From Desulfobacteraceae bacterium (GTDB lineage Bacteria; Desulfobacterota; Desulfobacteria; Desulfobacterales; Desulfobacteraceae): a DNA stretch of 9,824 nucleotides. Position 1 is the stretch's first letter. Each line of letters starts with the position of its first letter. The notes below the pieces were generated by a model. The model had not been told where the DNA came from. It saw only the letters and a program-made list of their open reading frames with translations, and ran no database searches. Positions 1 through 7,103 of the stretch are shown piece after piece. A program made the position numbers and the translations under genes. The stretch lies in the NCBI GenBank assembly GCA_015486915.1, contig WFQS01000437.1:1-9824 (forward strand). Direction: 5' to 3'.

Positions 1-174
1 ATATTAACCCAAAAGTAGTCCAACTATTACTTGAAAATTATACCACTTATTCACCAGAATGGCACAAAAAGCCGTTCTGTAAAAATGATAAGTATGTAAA
101 CAAAACTACATGCACTTTTTAGAATAACCTAATGTAACGTAATAAAATGAAATGTTTTTTAACTTGCTAATAAT

Positions 175-194
175 TAGTGTATTAAAATACACTA
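175..194. repeat. 20-bp near-palindrome, possible operator or small hairpin
   Basis: TAGTGTATT and AATACACTA form a 9-bp perfect inverted repeat around a two-base centre. There is no T-tract after it, so it does not look like a terminator. The half-site GTGTATTA occurs again at 401-408, upstream of the gene at 508. Sequence this AT-rich makes such symmetry fairly cheap, so a protein-binding role is only a possibility. Confidence 0.3.
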
Positions 195-254
195 CAAGCA
201 TGAATTAAAACCCTGGAAAACAGATATATTAATCCCGTACGGACTACATTAAAT

Positions 255-292
255 AAAAGCCACTTAATATCAATGTGTTAGGTGGCTTTTTT
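255..292 (+). terminator. Rho-independent-type terminator for an upstream plus-strand transcript
   Basis: The arms at 255-267 and 278-290 (AAAAGCCACTTAA / TTAGGTGGCTTTT) form a 13-bp stem with one G-U wobble and a 10-base loop, followed by further T residues to 292 and a TTTT just beyond. The left arm starts with an A run and is preceded by TTTAAT on the minus strand, so it could also work weakly in reverse. No gene it would serve is visible in the window. The source is either a gene ending just left of the window or a small RNA in the first 250 bases. Confidence 0.75.
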
Positions 293-507
293 GTTTTCCT
301 TCTCCTCTCCGTTTTTATTTCCCAAATAAGTTTATGTTCCGATAATTGGAAAATTATTCCCATTGTGGGAGTATTTTCTATTGAATTTGCTTTCTGATAA
401 GTGTATTAGGGATAATTTAAGTAATTGAATAACAGATCAATAAAATATCAATTCTTTTTTATGGTACGATTCTTACGCTGTATCTCTTGTTCATAAACTC
501 TAATACC

Positions 508-2976
508 ATGAAAAAGCTAAGCTATCTGTTACTGCTGTCGTTTGCAATCATCGGTTTTCATTCATGCCAGAAACCCGCTGATCTTCAGAATGCACAGAAC
601 AATACAAAAACCAGTATTGTAAAAAGCATGAACGATTTGGTGGTTGATCCCAATTTTGACTGGAAAACAACCAAAACGCTTGACGTTTCGGTAAACTTAC
701 CGGATGTTGCAAAACAAGAAGAGTTGTATATTTTTTCCCAGGATGGAACGCGAACCTATTTTGTGGGTTATTCTGCAGATAAGAGTATTCACCTGAAAAC
801 CCGGATCACTATTCCGACATATGAGAACATGCTTAAATTGCAAATAGGTGATGATGGGAATTCAGGTTCTGTTTTAGTGGGTGTGGATAATAAATCTTTA
901 TCGTACACTTTCCATACGTCGAAAAGTACCCGGTCTGTTTGCGGGGTTTGTGACGGGCAGGTTACCCAACTAAAATTGAAATATACCGGAAACCTGGCCA
1001 ATCCTGAAATTACTGTTACCCAAAAAAAGGGTAGTAATCACAATTTTGTGATCTTTCAGGATCATGTTCCTCAGAATGGAACCTTTACGTTTCAGGGGGC
1101 CAATAATAATCATAAAATGGGGGCAAAAATTAAGGTGCTCATTAATGGAAGTCAGAATGTTGAAATCCACACCAGCTGTTCACAAACCATTTTGGCAGGG
1201 ATGCAGTTCGGGGATTTTCTGATTGTTGAGGGGGAAAGTGCCAATGGCGGTCCCTTATGTGCTGTGAATAATCCGCCGACAGCAATTTTTACTGCTTCAG
1301 CTACCTGTTTGCCCACCAATACCGATTTTACCTTTGACGCCTCAGGTGTAAGTGATAATGAAGACGCTACTGCTGATCTTGAAGTCCGATGGGATTTTGA
1401 CAATGATGGGAGCTGGGATACAGGCTTTGGTACAAATAAAACAGTCACACATCAGTATGGCAGTACCGGTACCTACACTGTAAAATTAGAAGTAAAGGAT
1501 AGTGGCGGATTAACCGATGATGTTACCATGGATGTAACAGTGGATAATAATGGCTGTGGGGCGAATCAACCCCCTGTTCCGGCATTTACATTTACACCCA
1601 ATGGCTGTATCAGTACTTCCACAGCCGTAAACTTTGATGCTTCCAGTGTTAGCGATCCTGAGGATGCTACTGCCGATTTACAGGTGCGTTGGGATTTTGA
1701 TGGTGATGGCAACTGGGATACCAACTGGAGTACCGGCAAAACAGCTTCTCATACTTATGGTAGTCAGGGTACATATACCGTAAAAATGGAAGTGAAAGAT
1801 ACAAACGGGGCAACTGCTGAGGTCACTCATAGTTTAACGGTAGACAACAGTTGTGGAAATACTCCTCCGGTAGCCAGCTTTAGCTGGAATCCGGGTTGTG
1901 TAACGACTTCTACGGTAGTCCATTTTGATGCTTCCACCGTATCTGACAACGAAGATGCAACAGCCAATTTAATGGTGAAGTGGGATTTTGATGGTGATGG
2001 CAACTGGGATACTCCGTGGTCTACGCAAAAAACGGCAATACACCAATATGCAGCAGAAAATACCTATAATGTACGCCTGAAAGTGAAAGATACGCAAGGC
2101 TTAACTGATATAATAACGCATTCTCTTACAGTTGATAACAATGCCTGTGGCGGAACCCATGTTGATTATACCGGAACCCTGGCCTATGAAGATTTGTGGC
2201 CTTATAAAGGCGATTATGACTTTAACGATCTGGTGATCAATTACGATTTTTATATCACTAAAAATCTTTCGGAAGAAATTGTCCATATCAAAGCCACTTT
2301 CACCATCTATGCTTTTGGTGCAGGTTTCTACAATGGTTTTGGATTTACATTACCTAATGTTTCTCCCAACCAGGTGAATAGTGTTAGCGGATACAGTTTG
2401 AAGGGAAACAGCATCATTCATCTGGCGGCTAATGGACTAGAAGCCGGACAGTCAAAAGCTACCGTGGTTGTTTATGATGATTCATTTGATCAGATGCAGC
2501 ATCCCGGAATCGGGATTGGTGTAAATACCGACCCCAGTGCCCCCTACGTAACTCCTGCTACACTGGTTGTTGAAATGGACTTTATGGATAATGGGGTTGT
2601 TCCGGCTGGCGGTGCCATTAGCTTTTCACAACTTGATATTGGAAATTTCAACCCCTTTATCATTGTGAATCAGAATCGGGCAGTAGAAGTTCATTTACCC
2701 AATGAGGCTCCTTCGTCGCTTGCCAATTCAGGATTACTCACTACCGGTGATGACGACTCCAACCCGTCCACAAACCGATATTATCTCACTGAAACCAATC
2801 TGCCTTGGGCTATTAACCTGCCTGTTGTGTTTGAATATCCTATCGAGAAACAGGATATTACACAAGTTTATCTTCATTTTGCCGAATGGGCGGAGAGTAG
2901 CGGACAGCTTTATCCCGACTGGTATCTTGATCAACCCGGATACAGAAACAGTTCGCTTATTTACACACACAATTAA
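508..2976 (+). CDS. Lipoprotein with three PKD repeats and a C-terminal LruC/DUF4842-like domain
   Basis: The ATG at 508 (822 residues) is chosen over a TTG at 487 because it directly begins a lipoprotein signal peptide: MKK, a Leu-rich core, then FHSC with the lipid-bearing Cys at residue 20. An N-terminal module follows (about 40-115, with SMNDLVV and FDWKTTKT). Next is a Cys-bounded beta domain (Cys145 to Cys251, with HTSCS at 221-225; from memory DUF7467). Then come three PKD-like repeats (about 254-347, 353-447, 451-544), each carrying a WDFDxDGxWDT loop (295, 395, 492) that looks able to bind calcium. The LruC-type domain (about 552-822) opens with LAYEDLWPYKGDYDFNDL. No T9SS C-terminal domain is present, so anchoring is by lipid. 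The family is known mainly as envelope proteins of unknown function; adhesion or surface scaffolding is inference. It is the paralogue of the next gene. The domain calls are secure, the function is not. Confidence 0.88.
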   Translation: MKKLSYLLLLSFAIIGFHSCQKPADLQNAQNNTKTSIVKSMNDLVVDPNFDWKTTKTLDVSVNLPDVAKQEELYIFSQDGTRTYFVGYSADKSIHLKTRITIPTYENMLKLQIGDDGNSGSVLVGVDNKSLSYTFHTSKSTRSVCGVCDGQVTQLKLKYTGNLANPEITVTQKKGSNHNFVIFQDHVPQNGTFTFQGANNNHKMGAKIKVLINGSQNVEIHTSCSQTILAGMQFGDFLIVEGESANGGPLCAVNNPPTAIFTASATCLPTNTDFTFDASGVSDNEDATADLEVRWDFDNDGSWDTGFGTNKTVTHQYGSTGTYTVKLEVKDSGGLTDDVTMDVTVDNNGCGANQPPVPAFTFTPNGCISTSTAVNFDASSVSDPEDATADLQVRWDFDGDGNWDTNWSTGKTASHTYGSQGTYTVKMEVKDTNGATAEVTHSLTVDNSCGNTPPVASFSWNPGCVTTSTVVHFDASTVSDNEDATANLMVKWDFDGDGNWDTPWSTQKTAIHQYAAENTYNVRLKVKDTQGLTDIITHSLTVDNNACGGTHVDYTGTLAYEDLWPYKGDYDFNDLVINYDFYITKNLSEEIVHIKATFTIYAFGAGFYNGFGFTLPNVSPNQVNSVSGYSLKGNSIIHLAANGLEAGQSKATVVVYDDSFDQMQHPGIGIGVNTDPSAPYVTPATLVVEMDFMDNGVVPAGGAISFSQLDIGNFNPFIIVNQNRAVEVHLPNEAPSSLANSGLLTTGDDDSNPSTNRYYLTETNLPWAINLPVVFEYPIEKQDITQVYLHFAEWAESSGQLYPDWYLDQPGYRNSSLIYTHN
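1270..2139 (+). repeat. Three tandem PKD-repeat coding units
   Basis: Three consecutive units of roughly 97-100 codons each start with (N)PP, contain an invariant-looking W-D-F-D-x-D-G-x-W-D segment, and end in TVDN followed by a Cys (residues 350, 449 and 547 of the protein). Units 2 and 3 share an exact 32-bp stretch at 1690-1721 and 1981-2012, over the DxDxDG loop. Elsewhere the DNA has diverged more than the protein, which fits old duplication with constraint. The exact stretch could support copy-number change by recombination. Confidence 0.8.
2848..2885 (+). repeat. 38-bp exact repeat, copy 1 (other copy at 5391-5428)
   Basis: The same 38 bases occur near the 3' ends of both LruC-type genes, encoding the shared KQDITQVYLHFA segment. 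Surrounding third codon positions differ in many places, so this block is more conserved than its flanks. Recent gene conversion or strong constraint could explain it. A 23-bp exact match also links the 5' regions (655-677 and 3198-3220). Confidence 0.85.
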
Positions 2977-2982
2977 GGAATC

Positions 2983-3016
2983 TCGTATTGCCGGACTGAA
3001 TAGTCCGGCAATACGA
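2983..3016 (+). terminator. Perfect 15-bp inverted repeat between the two LruC genes, probable terminator
   Basis: The arms at 2983-2997 and 3002-3016 (TCGTATTGCCGGACT / AGTCCGGCAATACGA) are perfectly complementary around a GAAT tetraloop, starting six bases after the stop codon. A T-rich run (TTTGTTTTTTTG) begins about nine bases after the stem rather than directly at it, so this is not a textbook intrinsic terminator. It may terminate, protect the 3' end of the first mRNA, or limit read-through into the second gene. Confidence 0.6.
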
Positions 3017-3036
3017 TGATTATGTTTGTTTTTTTG

Positions 3037-3044
3037 TACCTTTA
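3037..3044 (+). promoter_or_regulatory. Candidate -7 box for the second LruC-type gene
   Basis: TACCTTTA matches the Bacteroidota -7 pattern TAnnTTTG except at the last base and lies 24 bases before the ATG at 3069. No TTTG is seen at the expected -33 distance; the TTTG at 3025-3028 is too close. Together with the inverted repeat upstream it suggests that the second gene can be transcribed on its own. The leader just before the ATG is A-rich (ATAAAAAA), the usual substitute for a Shine-Dalgarno in this phylum. Confidence 0.4.
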
Positions 3045-3068
3045 TAGCAATCTCAATCATATAAAAAA

Positions 3069-5522
3069 ATGAAAACAGTTACACCATTTCTTGTCGTTTT
3101 GATCCTTGTCGTTTTTATGGGTGGATGCCGACGAACTTCACCCGGTGGGGATGATAAACCGGTTACTTCCATGAACGAACTTGTGGTAAGCGATAACTTT
3201 GACTGGAAAACAACCAAAACAATTGATGTTCATATAACCGTTCCTTCTGATGATAAAACACAAACGCTGAAAGTGTATTCTGTTGATAATTCACGCTTGT
3301 TATATGTGGGTTATGCTGACACTGCTTCTGGTTCGGTTTCTGCAAAAATAACTGTGCCGTCAAGTTATAATATGGTAAAACTGCTTTACGGTGCCGGCGA
3401 CAAATATAAACCGGTAATTGCAGGAATGGACAATAGTGTCGTCTATGATTACAACCAATTCAAAAGTGTGAAAAAAATAAGTTGTGACCTTACCGGTTTT
3501 ATAACATACAGCCAGGGTGGATGGCATGCCAAAGCACATGGAAATAATGCGGGTGTAGTAAGAGATGCACATTTTAACGATGTATTTCCAAGTGGTTTGG
3601 TTGCCGGTGATAAAACGCATTTCACCATTCGCTTAACCTCATCGAAGGCTGTAGCTGCTTTTTTACCGGGTGGTGGAAAATCAAAAGTATTAAAGAAAAG
3701 TTATACCGATCCCCGCAGCAGGCAGAAAGTGGCCGGAAATTGGGGTGGTCAGATTGTTGCAGCCATGCTCAATGTTGAATTTGACAGGGCTGGTTACCTG
3801 GGAACAAATGCTTTAAAACTTGGTGATTTGATATTCACCTTAGGAAAATTTGAAGGAATGAGCATTGATGATTTTATGCTCATTGCCAATAGGGCATTAG
3901 GCGGAGGAGGCTTAGGCGGATATTCAATTTGTGATATTGCAAATGCTGCCGAGTTGATTAACCTGAATTTTGATGACGGAAAAGATCTGGGCTATTTTAC
4001 ATGCCCTCGTACCGGAGGTAGTGATGATTGTGGGTGTGAAAAAGGCTTGCGTACACTTACCTTGAAATATAACGGTTCTTCTTCTGCAATCATAAAGGTT
4101 ACAGAAAAAAAGACCGGTACAGTTTTATTTAACGAATCTGTTGATGCGGGTGCCAATTTTAGTTTTCACGGGTCGCGTAGCGACAATAAGATGAGCAACA
4201 CAATTTATATTTATGTTGATGGAAGTAAGAACACATCTATTCATACCAGCTGTTCAGTGAATTTATATAAAGGTGATGTTTATGGTGATTTCACAATTGT
4301 GGATGGTACCAGTAAAGATGCTTTGCATTTGTGTGATAAACCAACTACAGCCTGTGGGTGTGATAGTCGTTTATATGCCCTTACAATGCGATATGATGGA
4401 AGTAAGGCTGCTGCTATTAAAGTGAAAGAGAAAAAGCATTCAAAACAAGTTTTTTCAGAAACTGTCCAGCCAGGGGCCAGCTTTAGTTTCACCGGTTCGG
4501 GCCATGATGGTAAGTTTGATAAGACCTTGTATTTTTATGTGGATGGTTCTAAAAATACTACTTTGAGTACAAAATGTAGTGATAGTCCGACCGTAGGAGA
4601 TACTTATGGCGATTTTACCCTGATGGCAGGAACCAGCAAAGGAAACAAAGCTTTGTGTGGTACGGTGAGTGGTGGAGGAACTACCGGAGGATCTACCACA
4701 ACGGCTAACTTTACAGGCACATTGGCTTATGAGGATTTATGGCCTTCAAAAGGTGATTATGATTTTAACGACCTGGTCATAAATTATGATTTTGCGGTGG
4801 TAAAAGATGAGCAGGATCGGATACAAACTGTTACGGCTACCTTTATTGTTTACGCATTTGGCGCTTCTTATCACAACGGCTTCGGCTTTCAGTTGCCGAA
4901 TGTTTCTCCTAGTCAGGTTATCAGTGTAACGGGATACGATCTGGCTTCCAATACAATAGTTAATTTGGCTTCCAATGGTCTTGAGAGTGGTGAGTCGAAA
5001 GCTACGGCCATTGTTTATGATGACTCGTGGAGGCTAATGCCTTATCCAGGAACAGGTATCGGTGTAAATACAGAATTGGCTTCTGCTTATGTTGATCCGG
5101 ATACCATTGTTATGCAAATGACATTTTATGAAGATGGTTCTTTTGCTACTGGTGGCTCAGTGTCGTATAACGATTTGGATATCGGTAACTTTAATCCTTT
5201 TATCTTTGTGAATCAGCAAAGAGGTGTTGAAGTTCATTTACCTGATTACCAGCCTACCGACCTCGTGGATGCAACCTTGTTTGGGGTAAGTGACGATGCG
5301 AGTGTCCCTGCTTCAGGAACTTATTACAAAACGGATAAAAATTTACCATGGGCCATTAATATTCCAATTGTTTTTGAATATCCGATTGAAAAACAGGATA
5401 TTACACAAGTTTATCTTCATTTTGCCGATTGGGCACAAAGTGATGGCACTTTATATCCTGACTGGTATGAAAATAAATCAGGATACCGAAATCCGAGTTT
5501 GATATATACACACAACAAATAA
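3069..5522 (+). CDS. Lipoprotein with TYSQGGW-type domain, two Cys-bounded beta domains and a C-terminal LruC/DUF4842-like domain
   Basis: This 817-residue protein starts with a clear lipoprotein signal (hydrophobic residues 4-17, then MGGC with Cys20) and a Gly/Asp-rich tether. Residues about 34-115 repeat the SMNELVV...FDWKTTKT module of the preceding gene. Residues 139-313 form a Cys-bounded domain with ITYSQGGWH, a GNN motif, and FPSGL, a module I recall from many Bacteroidota and myxobacterial surface proteins. Two copies of the beta domain also found in the first gene follow (Cys321-Cys422 and Cys429-Cys530). The second copy has lost the HTSCS motif, reading STKCS instead. After a Gly/Thr linker (about 531-545) comes the LruC-type domain (547-817, LAYEDLWPSKGDYDFNDL). 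The ends match the first gene down to the final SLIYTHN. Location at the outer membrane or cell surface is inferred from the lipid signal; the function is unknown. Confidence 0.88.
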   Translation: MKTVTPFLVVLILVVFMGGCRRTSPGGDDKPVTSMNELVVSDNFDWKTTKTIDVHITVPSDDKTQTLKVYSVDNSRLLYVGYADTASGSVSAKITVPSSYNMVKLLYGAGDKYKPVIAGMDNSVVYDYNQFKSVKKISCDLTGFITYSQGGWHAKAHGNNAGVVRDAHFNDVFPSGLVAGDKTHFTIRLTSSKAVAAFLPGGGKSKVLKKSYTDPRSRQKVAGNWGGQIVAAMLNVEFDRAGYLGTNALKLGDLIFTLGKFEGMSIDDFMLIANRALGGGGLGGYSICDIANAAELINLNFDDGKDLGYFTCPRTGGSDDCGCEKGLRTLTLKYNGSSSAIIKVTEKKTGTVLFNESVDAGANFSFHGSRSDNKMSNTIYIYVDGSKNTSIHTSCSVNLYKGDVYGDFTIVDGTSKDALHLCDKPTTACGCDSRLYALTMRYDGSKAAAIKVKEKKHSKQVFSETVQPGASFSFTGSGHDGKFDKTLYFYVDGSKNTTLSTKCSDSPTVGDTYGDFTLMAGTSKGNKALCGTVSGGGTTGGSTTTANFTGTLAYEDLWPSKGDYDFNDLVINYDFAVVKDEQDRIQTVTATFIVYAFGASYHNGFGFQLPNVSPSQVISVTGYDLASNTIVNLASNGLESGESKATAIVYDDSWRLMPYPGTGIGVNTELASAYVDPDTIVMQMTFYEDGSFATGGSVSYNDLDIGNFNPFIFVNQQRGVEVHLPDYQPTDLVDATLFGVSDDASVPASGTYYKTDKNLPWAINIPIVFEYPIEKQDITQVYLHFADWAQSDGTLYPDWYENKSGYRNPSLIYTHNK
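4029..4658 (+). repeat. Tandem duplication of the Cys-bounded beta domain (DUF7467-like)
   Basis: Two adjacent units (4029-4334 and 4353-4658) each encode about 102 residues running from CGC to a final LC. They share LKYNG/MRYDG, KVxEKK, a phenylalanine-rich FSFxG segment, YVDGSKNT and YGDFT. The first gene has a single copy (its residues 145-251). The first unit keeps IHTSCS while the second has LSTKCS, so the units are diverging. The domain name is from memory; the duplication itself is directly visible. Confidence 0.8.
5391..5428 (+). repeat. 38-bp exact repeat, copy 2 (other copy at 2848-2885)
   Basis: This block is identical to 2848-2885 and occupies the same position in the LruC-type domain, about 95-130 bases before the stop codon in each gene. 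The two copies are about 2.5 kb apart in direct orientation, so recombination between them would fuse the two genes and delete the region between. Confidence 0.85.
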
Positions 5523-5531
5523 GGAATAAAT

Positions 5532-5567
5532 AAAAAAAGCCCGGGTTGTAAAGCCCGGACTTTTTTT
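5532..5567. terminator. Bidirectional terminator between convergent units
   Basis: The arms at 5532-5546 and 5553-5567 (AAAAAAAGCCCGGGT / GCCCGGACTTTTTTT) make a 15-bp stem with one C-A mismatch, one wobble and a six-base loop. A-runs and T-runs flank the GC core on both sides, so each strand has a U-tract after the core. It lies nine bases after the stop of the second lipoprotein gene and 13 bases beyond the stop of the convergent histidine kinase gene, as expected for a shared terminator. Confidence 0.88.
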
Positions 5568-5580
5568 GTTTGTGTTTCAG

Positions 5581-7095
5581 TTACATGTCAATAATCATTT
5601 GTGTGCCTTTTCCCGGTTTTGAGGTAGCATGAATTGAAAAATGGTGTGCATCAATGATTCGTTTTACAATACCCAGGCCTAATCCAGACCCCTTTTCGCC
5701 TTTTGTCCCCAGGGAGCTTTCCTGCGATGAACGATCAAAAAGATGTGCTGCTTTTTCTTCAGGCATTCCTGTCCCGGAGTCGGAAATAACCAGATGCCTG
5801 CCCGACTCGTTTTGCTGATAACTTATTTGAATATTTCCACCTTCGGGGGTGAATTTGAGTGCGTTTCCCACCAAATTGTTCAACACCTGCAAGAATAATG
5901 TAATATCCACCTTCAATGGCCCGTTTTCATCATAGGATGACAGAAACTGAATGCCTTTTTCGATAAATTTATTTTGAAAGGTCTTTTCAACGATGGCTAA
6001 TAATTCACTAATTGCAATAGTCTCAGGTTCCAGCTCAAAATTTCCCAGCTCAAGGTTCGACCAGTGGTATAATTTATCATTATAATCAAGCATGCGGTTC
6101 ATTTCTTCGCGCATGGCTATAAGGATTTCTTTGTTGAATTCATCAATCTGATCTATTAATTCTTTGTCATTGATCAACATTTCTGTAGCGCCAAGTACCG
6201 ATGCAATGGGAGAACGTAAATCGTGGGTTATGATGGAAACAAATTTATCTTTATAATCTAAAAGTTCCTGTAACTTTTTTTTGGCTTTAGCCATATGTTC
6301 GTAAGCCAGTTGTTGCTCCCTTGCTTTCTGGATGGTATCCTGTTCGCCGAGTAAATCTTCATTCAGCATCCGTATTAACAGGTATTTTTTATTGTCAATC
6401 AGGGTCATAAAAGCACGGAGAAAATATTCCTTTCCTTCTGCGTCACTTTCAATCCATATGCCTGAGTTATAGAAAGACCGATTGTTAGTTTTCAGGAGCT
6501 CAGCTAATTCGGCATCGAATATTTCCAAAAAAGGGAAATACTCACTAAGTTGGATGGCTGTAAAACGTTTAATGATTTCGGGCTTTAATACATTTAACCA
6601 TGCCGGGGGTTCCCCACATAGTCTGTAAAGCGTTTTGCTGTATTTCTCAAAAGTGGCTACCTGAAACAATTGAACCTGTCCAAAGGGATTATTTAGTAAT
6701 TCATTATGCTTGCTCTCTGTTTTAAGTTGTTTTTCGTTTACTCTTTGTAAAAGTGATTCTAATTCTAAAGTTTCTTTGGTGCAATCACTGATGAAAATCC
6801 ATTGGCTTTCATCTGTATCTTTCAGTATGTTAATATCAACCCATTTATTTTCATTCAATTGTAATTTTGGCATTTCGATGGTTTTCTCAGGCAGAGGGAA
6901 AACGCCTTCAAGAAATGGGATAATTTGTGAAAGTTTATCTCCTCTTTGAGGGGGAATATCAAAATAGAATTCCCAGGGTCCATGCCATGCAAGGAGATTT
7001 CCTGCCATATCAGAATGTAAGACCAGCAATCTTGCATAAGGAGGTAGTTTTTCTAGTAAATAATTGATAATATGTCTGGGTAAAGATTCAAACAT
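5581..7095 (-). CDS. Soluble PAS-type sensor histidine kinase
   Basis: The product is 504 residues, with no signal peptide or membrane segment, so it should act in the cytoplasm. The first ~280 residues look like two PAS-like regions (about 20-110, ending WIFISDCTKE, and about 140-245), followed by a charged helix (about 250-285) leading into the kinase core. Core motifs are complete: H-box FVSIITHDLRSP with phospho-accepting His291, N-box NNLVGNALKFT (Asn407, Asn411), G1 box DSGTGM (Asp439), F-box LFD (452-454), and G2 box KGSGLGLGI (468-476). It should therefore autophosphorylate. No response regulator is encoded nearby, so the partner is unknown. It begins eight bases after the stop of the GTPase gene and is last in the four-gene operon, suggesting it reads the state of that module. 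The PAS boundaries are my estimate; the kinase call is firm. Confidence 0.93.
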   Translation of the reverse strand: MFESLPRHIINYLLEKLPPYARLLVLHSDMAGNLLAWHGPWEFYFDIPPQRGDKLSQIIPFLEGVFPLPEKTIEMPKLQLNENKWVDINILKDTDESQWIFISDCTKETLELESLLQRVNEKQLKTESKHNELLNNPFGQVQLFQVATFEKYSKTLYRLCGEPPAWLNVLKPEIIKRFTAIQLSEYFPFLEIFDAELAELLKTNNRSFYNSGIWIESDAEGKEYFLRAFMTLIDNKKYLLIRMLNEDLLGEQDTIQKAREQQLAYEHMAKAKKKLQELLDYKDKFVSIITHDLRSPIASVLGATEMLINDKELIDQIDEFNKEILIAMREEMNRMLDYNDKLYHWSNLELGNFELEPETIAISELLAIVEKTFQNKFIEKGIQFLSSYDENGPLKVDITLFLQVLNNLVGNALKFTPEGGNIQISYQQNESGRHLVISDSGTGMPEEKAAHLFDRSSQESSLGTKGEKGSGLGLGIVKRIIDAHHFSIHATSKPGKGTQMIIDM

Positions 7096-7103
7096 AAGGC
7101 AAT

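Larger units (their letters stand above)
1..507. other. AT-rich intergenic region without a convincing gene
   Basis: No reading frame with protein-like character was found in these 507 bases on either strand. The frame open from position 3 to a TAG at 120-122 could be the tail of an upstream gene but is too short to call. Structures seen are a hairpin without a T-tract at 55-79 (arms AGAATGGC/GCCGTTCT with one wobble, plus a closing C-G pair), an inverted repeat at 175-194, the terminator at 255-292, and overlapping small inverted repeats at 342-357 (ATAATT/AATTAT) and 355-373 (TATTCCCA/TGGGAGTA). The last 210 bases should contain the promoter of the gene at 508. The best candidate is a TTTT at 457-460 followed 20 bases later by TATCTCTTG at 481-489, a poor match to the Bacteroidota TTTG/TAnnTTTG pattern. 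Confidence 0.7.

Noticed and set aside
3..122. Plus-strand frame open from the window edge to a TAG, about 39 codons
   Set aside because: It could be the tail of an upstream gene, but this length is expected by chance in six frames and a hairpin (55-79) lies inside it. No recognisable motif is present.
487..507. Upstream TTG as start of the first lipoprotein gene
   Set aside because: It would add seven residues before a standard MKK lipoprotein signal peptide; the ATG at 508 gives the normal signal length with Cys at residue 20.
2702..3019. Plus-strand frame of 105 codons overlapping the end of the first lipoprotein gene
   Set aside because: It is an out-of-frame shadow of the LruC coding sequence; the same kind of shadow appears over the matching region of the second gene (5290-5502).
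2734..3060. Minus-strand frame of 108 codons over the gap between the lipoprotein genes
   Set aside because: It lies antisense to the conserved LruC coding region and reads through the 15-bp inverted repeat on both arms; no protein-like features.
508..5522. Type IX secretion substrate status of the two large surface proteins
   Set aside because: Both have a lipoprotein signal with Cys20 and end in an LruC domain; no C-terminal T9SS sorting domain is seen.
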